64,000 nt of DNA from Selaginella tamariscina. Lineage: Eukaryota; Streptophyta; Lycopodiopsida; Selaginellales; Selaginellaceae. The DNA lies in the NCBI GenBank assembly GCA_003024785.1, contig PUQB01000009.1, forward strand, positions 455,001 to 519,000. Direction: 5' to 3'. Position numbers and translations under genes: made by a program. Numbering within the stretch: the stretch's first letter is position 1; the number at the start of each line of letters is the position of its first letter. Under the pieces are notes generated by a model. It saw only the letters and a program-made list of their open reading frames with translations, did no database searches and was not told the DNA's origin. Of the stretch, positions 1 to 11,417 are shown in pieces.

Positions 1-150
1 ATTTAGCACACACATACAATATACATATACATATACATATGTGTGTGTGTATCAGTATAATTTTATCTGATTTGTCTATCTCTGGCACACACATGCACTC
101 TCCTACACACATATACATATACATATGTGTGTGTGTGTGTGTGTGTGTGT
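1..150. repeat. CA/TG and ATACAT simple-sequence tract
   Basis: Alternating CA/TG dinucleotides and ATACAT runs, ending in a pure GT tract at about 127-150. The same sequence recurs from 47447, so this is the left visible end of the direct duplication. No coding signal. Confidence 0.85.
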
Positions 151-1422
151 AGCGGCGGGATTAATCCCGCTGCTATATGGTGAGACGTGTGTAGTGGCGG
201 GATTAATCCTGCCGCTATATGGTGAGATGTGTGTAGCGACGGGATTAATCCTGCCGCTATATGGTTAGCCCCTCGGCAGCGGGATTAATCCCGCCGCCCT
301 TTAGGCAGGCTATTCGGTTAGCCTCATGAGTGGCGGTATCAATCCCGCCGCCATTTTAGGCAAGTTATTCGATTAGCCTCATGAGCGGCGGGATTAATCC
401 CGCCGCCCATGAGGCTAACCGAAGAGCGGCGAGATTAATCCTGCCGCCATGAGGTTAACCGAAGAGCGGCGGGATTAATTTCGCCGCCCATGAGGCTAAC
501 CGAAGAGTGGCGAGATTAATCCTGCCGCCCATGAGGCTAACCGAAGAGCGGCGGGATTAATCCCGCCGCCTACGCATGCCCTGCGCGGAATCGGCGGATT
601 TATCCCGCCATTGGCCTATTGAAGGGCCTAGGCGGCGGGATTAATCCCGCCGATTCCACAGGGCATTGGCGTCCGGCGGATTAATCTCGCCGCTAGGGCC
701 GAGTGAAGGGCTGGGAGGCGGGATTAATCCCGCTGCGTACGCATGCCATGCCCGGAATCGGGCGGGATTTATCCCGCCGCCAAAGGCCTGCTGAAGGGCC
801 TAGGCGGCGGGATTAATCCCGCCAATTCCGCGCAGGCATTGGCGTCCAGGCGGGATTAATCCCGCGCTAGGGCCTAAGTGAAGGGCCTGGGCGGCGGGAT
901 TAATCCCTGTGCGGAATCGGGCGGGATTATCCCGCGCCAAAGGCCTGCCTGAAGGGCCTAGGCCGGGATTAATCCCGCCGATTCGCACAGGGAATTGGCG
1001 TCCGGGGGATTAATCCGCCGCATAGGGACCGAGTGAAGGCCTGGGCGCGGATTAATCCCGCCGAGCCTTCAATGCCTGTTGGAGGAATGAATCCCGCCAC
1101 CCTTCCTTTTTCTCCATTGGTGAGTCGGACCAATCCCAAACGTTTCTGTCTGAGACGTAGAAGGTTTACAACATACCAATGGAGACTGGAAGGGTGGCGA
1201 GATTCATTTAACCATCCCTTACATGGTGGGCGAGATTAATCCCGCCCCTTTCTGGAGTCACTGAAGGGGTGTGCCAAATAAATCCTGCCAGTTCTCTCTA
1301 GACCGAGAAGGGTGGCAAGATTAATTCCGCACTCCCGTTCAAGGCCTCCAGAAAGGTGGCGAGATTAATCCCGCCCACTCTTTCAGGAGGCATTGAAGGG
1401 GTGGCGAGATTAATCCCGCCGC
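151..1422. repeat. Palindrome array P1 (core GGCGGGATTAATCCCGCC)
   Basis: About 28 copies of an 18-bp perfect or near-perfect palindrome, spaced mostly 40-45 bp apart. Spacers fall into local types: a GCTATATGGT type (151-300), a GAGGCTAACCGAAGAG type (385-560), a GAAGGGCCTAGG type (570-1060) and a looser type with wider spacing (1086-1422). The array is a GC-rich, CpG-rich island in AT-rich DNA. Many variants are C-to-T or G-to-A changes at CpG, as expected from decay of methylated cytosines. It ends about 300 bp before the first exon-like sequence of the ParB/methyltransferase-like gene. Short open frames across it are by-products of the repeat. Confidence 0.95.
571..1060. repeat. Higher-order repeat inside P1
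   Basis: Within P1 the spacers themselves repeat in order, giving about three successive units of roughly 160-170 bp (starting near 571, 735 and 905). Each holds four palindromes separated by the same four spacer types. This is a satellite-like higher-order organisation. Confidence 0.7.
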
Positions 1423-1534
1423 ACCTTCCATGTGAATATATATGTGTATTAGTATATATAAGTTGCATATCTCATTTTATTTACTTTTATCATCTTATCA
1501 TAATATTTCGAGTAAAAGCTAGGAATCTATGTAA

Positions 1535-1619
1535 AACTGTCCAGAGCTCACATTTGTGGTGGTTCTAAAAAAATGTTATCTTTCTTTTGCACTAGCACAA
1601 ATGTGAGCTTTGGACAGTT
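1535..1619. other. 85-nt hairpin with 24-bp arms
   Basis: Positions 1535-1558 pair with 1596-1619. As RNA, 23 of 24 pairs are Watson-Crick and one is G-U; the loop is 37 nt. It lies between palindrome array P1 and the first exon-like sequence of the ParB/methyltransferase-like gene. It could be a very small inverted-repeat element or a miRNA-like or siRNA-producing hairpin. The near-perfect arms argue for a young inverted repeat. Confidence 0.7.
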
Positions 1620-1739
1620 AATTCGTCCTTCTCTCTGTGTATTATTTTTGTATATTCGGGTTTATACAAGTGTGTGTGCGTTTTTATATGATTTGTATTC
1701 ATAGTGTATTATTTTGCAGAAGGACGATTTAATTAAACA

Positions 1740-4700
1740 AGGAGATCGAGTCATTAGTATGGAGTCGTCGTCAAATTCTGGGTAAGAATTAAAATAAAAT
1801 CTGTTATACTCGGATATGTGTTGAACTAATCATTTTTGTATTCAGATGTGGAATTGAGGTGACATTAAGACGAGAGCAGGAGAAGAGATGGGCAGGGGGA
1901 TTCTGGAATCAACTTGGCCATATTTCAAACTAAACGGGAAGCGCATTGGAACAACCATGGTTGCTGTCAAACTAACCTCTGTCACATCGCATGGACAAGC
2001 AAAACAATGGAAAGTGGGTGTGCTAGTCAAGCATCCAAAGCATGCTGCGAACCCAGATTGAACGATGCTCGACACATATGCCTTGTTCCATCCAATGTCA
2101 CGTTCTCGGATCCAGAGGTCGCCAGTTACAACATTAATTTCGGGTGGTTTTGTCGACTTGTGGATAATGACGTTCACGTGTTCACTAATGATGTTGACCT
2201 GGAGTTCTTCTTCAACTCAACGAAAGCCCATCTATGGAGGGGATCCAACTGGATGTCTACTTCGAAGATCTTCAGACTCATCGAGTAGGTGTATTTCAGG
2301 AGATTTGCTTCACAATACAGAAAATCACAAGTGGAGCAATCTCCCTCTTCACATTGAAGAAGAACACAGCGACATCATAAGGAGATTGAGAGGTGGCTTG
2401 GTCTCAGGTTCTTTACAGATCACGTTCAATTTGCTTAGAAATTTCGGGAGCTGGAAGAGTGTGCCGAGAACATTAGAACAGCATCAATCGGGGATCACAC
2501 ATGTTGATTCGGATCGTAGAAGAAAATCATCGTTTTGTCAGCTGCACCTGTGGCATCCCATGCTGCAATAAGCCACAAGGAAATGATGTTGGATGATAGG
2601 ATTTACGAGTGTAGGGTTAAGTATTGCAGCGTCAACCCAAACTTCAATTACAGGCCACTCAACAGGAACGTGTAGCTGAGCTCATGGAGAAGATGAAGGA
2701 CGACAATTCTTATACCGTTCCACATAATGCTGTTTTGTGCCATACTACGAGAGAACAAAGGCGCTGACAAAGTGTGGATCACAACACCGGAACAAATGAG
2801 GAAGATTCAGACGGAGAATAGAAAATCAGTCAAGTACTACATCATTAGTGGCCAGCACACAATAACGGCAGCCCAACGACTTCTCGACGAACACAACAAA
2901 GGAACGATGGCAACAAAACTTTCCGAGCATACCCGTGAGAAGCTGACGAAAAGATCGGCGTTTTTAGCGAAGCCGAATCTCACAATCGAGCAGTACCATA
3001 AGTTATCGGCGGAATGGGACGCTGCAGACACCAACCACTACAACAGCAAAATATGGGAGAAGTTCAAACACACGCGAGCCGTGTGGGAATCTCTTCAGCG
3101 ACCACAAAGAGCTACCGCAGGGAATACACAATCTGCGGACTACCGGGTAAGCAAATTGTTTGGGCGGATTTATCTCGCCGGTATATTAATCTGTCTTTTT
3201 TTCAGAGAGTTGAAGAAATTGTAGCAGTTGATTTTGCCCAGGTGGGCGGGAAGGAAACATCCTTTTTGATGATGTTGATTTCTTGTCCCGAGGATAGGAT
3301 CTTTGCCAAATGGTTGGGGATTATGGAATCCTTTGCAAAAGGAACACTGAAGAAGAAGCAGACAAGTGAAGGGAGCCCTCAGAGAAGTCTGCAAAGAAAC
3401 CCAGTAAGACGCCGAAGGCTAAGTCTGTTCAATCTATAAAGGATGTAGACAACGATTTCAAGCTCACATGGTTGAAGCCTTTAAATGGAACAACGATGGA
3501 GGAGATGGAAGTCTTGGCTGATTTGGTGATTGATGGCAAATTACAGATTAATAACAGCAGCCCCACCTCTCCTTTTCATCTCAAGGCAATGGAGTTGAAG
3601 ACGGTCAGGCACTTCAAGGAGTGGTTGGGAATACACTGCCACAAACTGGGTTGGACCTCGGCTTCAACATACGAAGAGGTCAGCAAATATTTGCATGTGA
3701 CAAACGATGATATGCTTGTCGAATGGGTGAATCAATCGGAAGATCTGGGCAAGAATCTATTGCACGCCAACGCCAAAAGGAGAACATTGCATGACGCCTT
3801 CTCTTATGGCAGTCCTTCAGCAGCGGAGAACCGAGTTGAACCTTATAAAGGAGGATGCTACGAATCACGACAAGCCCTACAGATGTTTGTTGTTGGATTC
3901 GGAGACTTTATGGGGTACCATCACTGCTTGTAGGAAACCGTTTCAATTGTTCGTGATGGATCGGCGGGTGTCAAAAAATCCTTCGACAGACAGGACACTA
4001 GAGGATTTGGTGGAGAAACTTAGCCGTGCAAGCATGTACAAAGAAGGTATTTATTATTGAATTCATACTTGCACTCTTGACTGATATCTATTTTCAGGTA
4101 TTTATTTCTTGATTCTTGCTCATGTCACCGATACCTTTGCCTTCGCCTTTGCCAAGAGGACATCGTTGGACAGGATTTTATATGAATGATGCTGATCCGA
4201 AGTGCATTGATTCGTTGTTCACTTGGTTGTTAGGAATGCGCCAAACAATTTCAAACTTCCAAATGACTGGCCAGGCATCTGTTTGCACTCCAACGGCCCT
4301 GAACCTCCATCCGATACACCGATAGCTGAGAGTGACGTATTCGGCAATGTACGTTATCCAAACATTACAAGTCAAGCGGCACGGAGCATCGTCAACTTGA
4401 TCAGGGGTCCTCACAGTGATGCGTGGGTTTTTGACTACTGCACTAGGGGGTCTTGAAGGAGTGTTACCTTCGGCATACATGTGTGTTTGCCGTTGAAAAG
4501 GATAAGACCATGGTTGAGGACCTGAACAAGTGGATAGAGAGGTTCTCAACTGACTACCCCAACAATCCATAAGGAGTATTTGAGAAAGTTCCCTCCCGAT
4601 AAGTGCGATAGCTCTGAAGTTCAATGTCGGAGTCTGAGGACGAACTTCAATCAGATATTAGACCGGAAGTTATCTCGAGGAGTACAGAACATTCACACAC
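1740..4700 (+). pseudogene. Broken gene with ParB-like and SAM-methyltransferase motifs
   Basis: A stretch with clearly higher, coding-like composition than its surroundings, read on the plus strand and interrupted by several frame breaks. A likely first intron runs from GTAAGAATT at about 1783 to TTCAG at 1846. Around 2640-2890 the translation has the ParB/sulfiredoxin-type pattern YRPLNRN followed by YYIISGQHTITAAQRLL; in the ParB fold the G-H-R/T region contacts nucleotide or phosphate. A lysine-rich helical region follows (to about 3130), then an alpha-rich segment (3472-3930). Near 4350-4500 come NVRYPNITSQAARS, WVFDYC with a glycine-rich run, and FAVEKDK, which resemble motif I and the acidic end of strand 2 of class I SAM-dependent DNA methyltransferases. 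The gene is absent from the second copy of this duplication. It may be a transposon passenger or a domesticated gene; the family assignment is from motifs only. Confidence 0.55.
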
Positions 4701-4792
4701 TCCATTACCCATGGAAACATCAATAGAAGATAGAAGATCTTGAACCATCTCACAAGCGGCTTAGACCTTCTTCGCCTCACTCAGAAGGTAAT

Positions 4793-5350
4793 AGCGAAGA
4801 AGAATTGTTAATGAGTTCTTAGAGTGACGAATAGTTGTAAATGAGTGTAACATAAGGCATTTTTGTATATTTCGTTTATATTTGTACAGAAAATAAATTC
4901 TCAAGGATTAATGAAGCTTTTAGTTCAAACATGGGTCACACATTAACAAGGTAAATAATATACCTTGATAATTTTAAGGTCAGCTAATTATCATTTTGCA
5001 GATGTAATGAAACAATTGAGAACATGGATTTTCAGCATTGCATGAGGTAAGAGAGGGGTTTGGCGACAATTTCTTGTGCCACATGTCAGAATGACAGAGT
5101 TCATGCAGGAAATGGATAATAATGCAGCTCAAAACATCGTTACCATGGGGGCCACTTCAGTTTTTTCATCATCATTTTTATTGGCTTCAGTTCCGAAATC
5201 AATTTCTTCAGCGCATGCAATATCTGAATCTTGTAAGGATGATGTACAATTAAATGATGAAGGGATAGGCAACGAGATAGTGGCAACGGATAAATGTGAA
5301 AGGGAGCAAACAAGTGATTTGCAAAGTATTCAAGAGGCAACGCTATCCCA
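4793..5350 (+). repeat. Segment present inverted at 47865-48413
   Basis: This stretch, including the 5' coding part of the FCP1-like gene, matches the reverse complement of 47865-48413 over nearly its whole length. On its right it continues straight into the FCP1 domain; in the other copy that domain restarts at 48666 after a palindrome cluster. Position 5350 is therefore the breakpoint of an inversion in the second copy. Confidence 0.9.
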
Positions 5351-6250
5351 TGTTACTCATGGCCATATTGTGTTGTTGGATGTCAATGGTGTTCTGCTTC
5401 ATCGACAAAGGCCCGAGGATAGGAAAAAAGAAATCAAACAAGGAGATTTCATTCCTTGTCATGGTAAATTTCGATATGATATTATTTTTCGTCCAGGGTT
5501 GGATCGTCTCTTTCAAAAGCTTAAGGAGATGGGTGCGCTTGTGGGGATTTGGTCATGCATGCAGATTCACTTAACACTGTTGAATTTACTTAAGAAACAT
5601 TGTAGTGTTGCAGAAGAGGTGATTCGTAAAGATTGGATTTTTGACCAGCGAATATGTTATAAACCTCTCGAATTTCACAATATAAAAAGGAAAGCAAGCC
5701 ATACTTCTTCAAGAATGAAAGAATAATTGGGACTCATGGGGAGATCAGTCGCTTAAGGATAATGAAGAACGCACAGATGTTAGTGTAGACGACTCTCCTC
5801 AGAAGGCTATGCTCAACCAAAACATTGCTTGTATTCATCCAATCACTTTCGATCCATATTCTGATACCGATATCATGGATGAGCTAGTGAACTACTTGGA
5901 TACGTGCCTCAGAAAGAAGAATCTCGAAAATTTTTGTGAGCAGTATCCACCGTATTAAACATTTCCTGAAGCTTTTCTTTCTCGTGATTTTGAATTTTAT
6001 AAAATGAAGGATAGCAACCGGCTTTATAATATTATTCTTAAGGAACGTCATTTTTAGATGAGCCTTTATGCAGACCTTCTCTTATCACATCTTATGTATT
6101 AACAAGGATGGCAACTCCCAATTGCATTCGTGAGAGTGTTAGTGGTGGCAACAACATCAAGATATTGACCAAAATGATTTGATTAATCCGAGAGTGATGA
6201 TTTAGACAAAATGAAAAGATTTCTCTGTATGATAGGAAAGAAAGTATTTA
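5091..6250 (+). pseudogene. FCP1/HAD-type phosphatase-like gene, broken (copy A)
   Basis: From ATG 5091 an open frame of about 210 codons has a low-complexity N-terminus (to about residue 95), then the FCP1-homology core: HGHIVLLDVNGVLLHR, where the second catalytic Asp of the usual DxDxT is Asn as in the plant DLNGVL subgroup; FRPGLDRLFQKLKEMG; and GIWSCMQ. The frame breaks near 5690. The rest of the domain continues in another frame: VDDSPQKAML (HAD motif III/IV, about 5793-5820), then PYSDTDIMDELVNYLDTCL. A tail with YPPY, FPEAFLSRDFEFYKMKD and further stops runs to about 6250. The family dephosphorylates phosphoserine, for example on the RNA polymerase II C-terminal domain. The Asn and the frame breaks make an active product unlikely. 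Copy B starts at 48666. Confidence 0.8.
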
Positions 6251-6399
6251 TAAAAAATTAACATGTTGATAAGAAAATGATTTCATTTGTAATTATGTTT
6301 GATAGTATTTCTTATTATTGTAAACTATTTTTAGAATAATATGAATATTCTAAGATATTTTAGGAATATTCCTTACTAAGTAAGGTTATTGAAGGATTA

Positions 6400-9300
6400 A
6401 TTAATTAATTAATTAATATTTAAGGCTTATATAGTCCTTCATAAATTGATATAACATAAAAAAAACTTATTAAATATTTAATAAGCTTATCTAGTCCTTT
6501 ATCTATTTAATAAACTTTGTTACAATCATCAACTTAATAATTAAATTTAATTTTAGTAAGCTTATTTAGTCCTTCATATTTAAGGCTTATCTAATCTTTG
6601 GACATTGTTTTTATTATTATTAACCACATTAGTTTTATGAAAAATTCACAGTCTTTTTAAGGTCTAATCTTTAAAATCTTTTTAATAAAGATTAAAACTT
6701 ATAAATAAATATTGAAAACTTAAGAATGTTATTAATAAACATTATAATTATTTTGTTAGTGCTCCTATCTTCGCATTATTATGTATAATCAATACTTTTT
6801 ACTATTAATATTCAACCTTTTGGAGCGGCTTTTTAGAGTTAAATACTTTTTAAAATTAAATTTAAGATGCATACAACTTAGTTAAAATTCACCCAAAAAC
6901 AAATAAAAAATAGCGAGTCACACATGATATAAACATTTCAAGTACACAATGATGTTATTCAGTCTCACCAATTATTTTTTATACATAATAAATAACATTT
7001 TTCATAAGTTTTTTAAATCATTTATCTTGATGATATCTTAACATATTCCTAAAGTTAAATGTTATATTCAACATATGTTGTAAAATTTATTTAAATTATG
7101 ATCTATTGACCAACTTAAATATTCATAATATATAACACTAGGAAACATGTAAGTATTAACTATATTAAAAATAATTAATTTTAATTCAATGCAATGCAAG
7201 TTTATAAATACCTTAAGTATTGATAAATAAGAAGAAAATTAATATATAATGGAATTATTTATATACCTTTGACCATGACTTTATTTGAAAAGTGTAAAGT
7301 AATATTCTTAAGAAAGTATTTATATTTATGTACTTTAGAAATTTTTATGTGATTAGAGTTTATTCTCAACATAAAAAGTTTTTTTTATGTTATATACACG
7401 TTTTTTTTATCTTATTTGTTTATCTTAACTATCTATGAATTAATCAATTTTTCTTATTAATTGATTTTACCATTTTAATCACACACACATATTTTGTATA
7501 CATAATATATATTATGCTATATAAATGTAAAAATGTGTATGTACAAGAATCTAAAAATATAATATTTTGTTTATTTCACATCAATATAAATATTCATTAT
7601 TAGATTGTAGTGCTAAGCACTACAAATAATAAATTAAAATATTATATACCATAGTGTATACATATATATATATAATGAAGATGTAAAATTAGATAAAAAA
7701 TTCAAGAGAAATATTGATTTTAGAAATGGTTTTTTATATAATAAGTTTTTTAATTTTAGCAAGAAACATTAAATTTAAAATTTATTAATCAATCTTCATA
7801 TAATCCAAGATACATTCATACCTATATAGGTTTCACAAAGAAAAACATTAATTTTCAATATTATTATTAATAACTTCGAATCAAGCTCATGTTTTTAAAT
7901 TATTTAATTGTGTTCCCTTGTCATGTATATATATTATTCGACATTCAATTATATATATACATATACAAACATTTCCATAGTCATGTAAATAACTAATATT
8001 TTTCAAAATTAAAATGAAGAAAAAATACAAACAATGACAAATAGTATAACCTTCGTTCAAAGATTTAATAAAGTTTATGAATTTTTATCTTTTTATAAAA
8101 TATAAATAATTACATCTTAGATTTTATTTTTTTACATATTAATCTTGTTTTATGAAATTAGTAAGATTTTTATATTTAATTCTTCTATTGAAAATTCAAA
8201 ATCATCATTAATTTATTTTTAAATATCTATATGCATATTCACGCTCATGCTCATGTTACATCTTGAGTTTATTAACAATTGTCAATCAATAAATATATTT
8301 CAAAAGAATAAATGTTTTTATTATCTTCAATAAGCCTACAAACAAATAAAAAGTAATAATATCTTTCAATAACATTACTTAAAGATAAATTTAAAGAGAT
8401 ATGAGAATGATGTATGTTATTTACTTCATGTAAGAAACATAAAATTATTAGTGATCATCATCTTTATTAATTATTAATATAATATCACAATGTTCACCAT
8501 TTATGTGTGACTTATGAAGAGTTTTAAAAAAATTATGAATAGTAAGAATTATAAATAAGATTATAAATCACTAGTTTTATAATATCTGATTAAAGATAAT
8601 GAAAAAACTCATTACACCGAATGATTAGCTTAATAAGTTCATAATTGAAATGAATAGTTTTAATATATATATACACCACTACTTATTGCAATTAATTTCA
8701 ACTTGTCATAAAAGATTATTTATAACTAAGTTTATAATTAACGATGTATTTCATTATGATAATTTAGTACAGCTTAAACTGAGAAACAAAAGACACTCAA
8801 TTATTAAGTGTATAATTGTTAACATACTTCAAGAAATCTTATAAATAATCATGTTTTGTATCAATAAAATTATAATAAAAAATTTTAAATTTTCATGTTG
8901 CTTAAGCCATTTTATATGGGTAAAAAAGATATGCATGTAAATATAATATTTATACCACCAATATTAATATAATGCATTTAATCAAAACAAAATATGAAAG
9001 TTTTATTATTAACATTTCAATTGATAATATCAATGATATGTTGAATGTTAAATAATATGTAAATGTAAAATAAATAAATAAAATAATGAACCCTCCAAGA
9101 CACCAATTTTGAGCGTATTGGCATGTTTCGTTTTCTTTATATATTCTTTATATAAGTTTATAAGCAAATTGACCAACTCAAACAAAAATAAAAAATGATC
9201 AAGTATATACTATAAGAAAAGGTGTATCATTTTAGCATCATTCTTTATAGTTCTAAATGATGCTTATATATCACATTTAGCACATGTGAAGAACAAATTA

Positions 9301-10504
9301 ATGTGAATAAACGTTAATTTATTTATTAATTATTCTCACTTGTACTCACCTTTTAAAGGAAGATCATCCAATGCAAAGTCATTTAAAAAGTATATTTAAA
9401 ATAATTAAAGGAGACTTATTTAAATTATTAAATTTTATTCTAAATGTTCTATTAATGTTATCAATTTTTTAATTGTCAATTAAGAACTCATAACATGTAT
9501 TATTTTGATGTTATGAGTTCTTAATTAGCAATTAAAACTTATAATACAATTAAGAACTCATAACATTAAAACTCATCACTATTTAGGCAAAAAACTTACA
9601 ATACAATGATAAAAGGTCCACAAATGTAAATAATTTATTATAATTATAATATATATATAAATAAAATAAATATACAACTGCACAATGGGTTAGTGTTTAT
9701 ATGTTTTTCTTCATGCTTTTGCTTTGCACAATAATTGATAATATTATTAACACTGTTAATGCAATTATCATTATCGACTAAAACATCTTCATATTTTTTC
9801 TAAACTCTTTAATATTTGATTTAATTTTACCTTTTCTAGTTATAATATAAGTCATAAATTGTCGCTTTTAATTTAGACCTTATGTGTACAACTTATGAAC
9901 ATGTGTGGAAAACCTCATGCACCTAATTATGTAAATAATTAATATTCTCAATTATATAATTGAATTAAAATTTGTGTTTAAGGTAGACTTATGAAAAGCT
10001 TTGATGAAAAAAATTCTTTTTTTAAATTAATATTGGGCTTGCATCTTTTATTATGAGAATTTAAAATATCCTTAAACAATGTAATGGCTAGTTCCATCCT
10101 ATTTTTTTATATATATATTTAGTTCTTAAGATTAATTTGATTATTTATTTCGGAAGATATCCCATTTTTATTACATTTTAATTAGTTGACCAAATCAAAA
10201 TTAAAAATTAATAATTATTGATGACACTCGACACAAAATTGTTAGGTTCAAAGTAATCTTGAGCATAAATAGAAAATATCTTTTCAAATAATGACATATT
10301 ACTTAAGTTGTTATCATGAGAGTAAATAAAATATATGTCATTTATGAATAAGGTACATGGAATCTTTCGTAACAACTAATCAACCCTTTTTTAATTGGTT
10401 TAAAAGAGAAGAATAATATTCTTATATTTATAATCTGTGTGAGCAATAACTCTAACGATTGATCTATAATATACTAAGTTATCAATTCATGTTAATATTT
10501 ATCA
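6400..10504. repeat. AT-rich unit, copy A of the direct duplication
   Basis: Very AT-rich DNA with no coding signal. From about 6515 it aligns in the same orientation with 51207-55285, with mostly small indels. Copy B holds about 1.4 kb extra (49770-51205). Parts recur elsewhere: 9160-9500 resembles 17440-17770, and 6950-7300 resembles 56300-56660. It looks like a long dispersed repeat of unknown class. Confidence 0.8.
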
Positions 10505-10599
10505 AGTAGCTCAGGTAACTAATTTGTTTTAATAATTTTTAATAAATATTTATTTTTTAATTTTTAATTTAGAAATTAATTTTTTTGATTATTTTGTAG

Positions 10600-10697
10600 G
10601 TCACAAATCTGCGGATGATACGGCCAAGTCAAGCTCCATTGTCTTGTTACCTTCTTTAGCGCTTTTGTTTGGCCACGTGGCAGCCTTATTCTTGTGA
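10600..10697 (+). pseudogene. Orphan terminal exon with GPI-signal-like tail
   Basis: After a good acceptor (TTTTGTAG, 10592-10599) a frame gives 31 residues and then TGA at 10695-10697. It begins HKSADDTAKSSS and ends in a hydrophobic run (IVLLPSLALLFGHVAALFL). Small residues followed by a hydrophobic end is the pattern of GPI-anchor signals on plant surface proteins, including many GPI-anchored lipid-transfer proteins. No upstream exon was found: the DNA to the left is the AT-rich repeat, whose duplication ends at 10504. Possibly the 3' remnant of a gene cut off by that duplication. Confidence 0.35.
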
Positions 10698-11280
10698 ATG
10701 TTTCATTTATTTTTCTGTTATTTTCATTGTTGGAAAATGAAAATACAATTTTAATTTAGTCATTTAAAACTATATAGAAAATATATTTTTATTATATATA
10801 AGTATAATAATGTTTATGCTAATATACAAAATTGCAGTGTATAATAATTATTGCGAGCATTTTAATATTAATACATTTAAATATTATTAATTAGAGTAGA
10901 CTCCTGTTTAATCCTGACTTAATTAAATCGGAACTGTTTATGTTTTTTTAAATTAATATTACCTATAACTCTCAGGTAATTATTAAGACAAATATCGAAG
11001 TTTTTACCTTAATAGCATGTTAATACAGCACTTTAATATATACACTTATTCAAAGAATATGCTTTGATAATGCACATCAACACGTTCATTAACACATGTC
11101 ATAGACATATACTTCCATTTGTACCCAAATCTATGCATATGCTTTCACTATAGCCAAGTCATATGCATGTGTATATACTCTCACACGCTCACACACATGA
11201 CATATCGTTAAATATCATCAAAAGCTGTTGATAATTGAGCCAAAAAGCACACGAAACATCCAAAACTTCATAACGGACAC

Positions 11281-11352
11281 ACACACACACACACACCCTA
11301 TATATATATATATATATAATATATTATAATATATATATATATATATATATCA
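11281..11352. repeat. CA and TA microsatellite 5' of the lipid-transfer-like gene
   Basis: A (CA)n tract at 11281-11296 is followed by long TATATA runs up to about 11350, ending some 65 bp before the start codon. A TATA box could sit inside but cannot be singled out. Confidence 0.8.
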
Positions 11353-11417
11353 CTCTTATATATATAAGAAGCACACAGTAGGTCATTTACATAGTTTTTG
11401 TGTACGAGAGAAAAAGA

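Noticed and set aside
800-988. Short open frames across palindrome arrays with repeated GGINPA/RINPA peptides
   Set aside because: The peptides are the direct translation of GGCGGGATTAATCCCGCC; there is no start context or partner exon.
151-1422. CRISPR-like array (regular repeats with differing spacers)
   Set aside because: The setting is plant nuclear DNA; the repeat is a short palindrome, spacers are themselves repeated and no cas genes exist.
1914-2288. Frames at 1914-2288 and 2065-2571 as separate small genes
   Set aside because: They overlap in different frames inside one decayed gene; neither has its own start signals.
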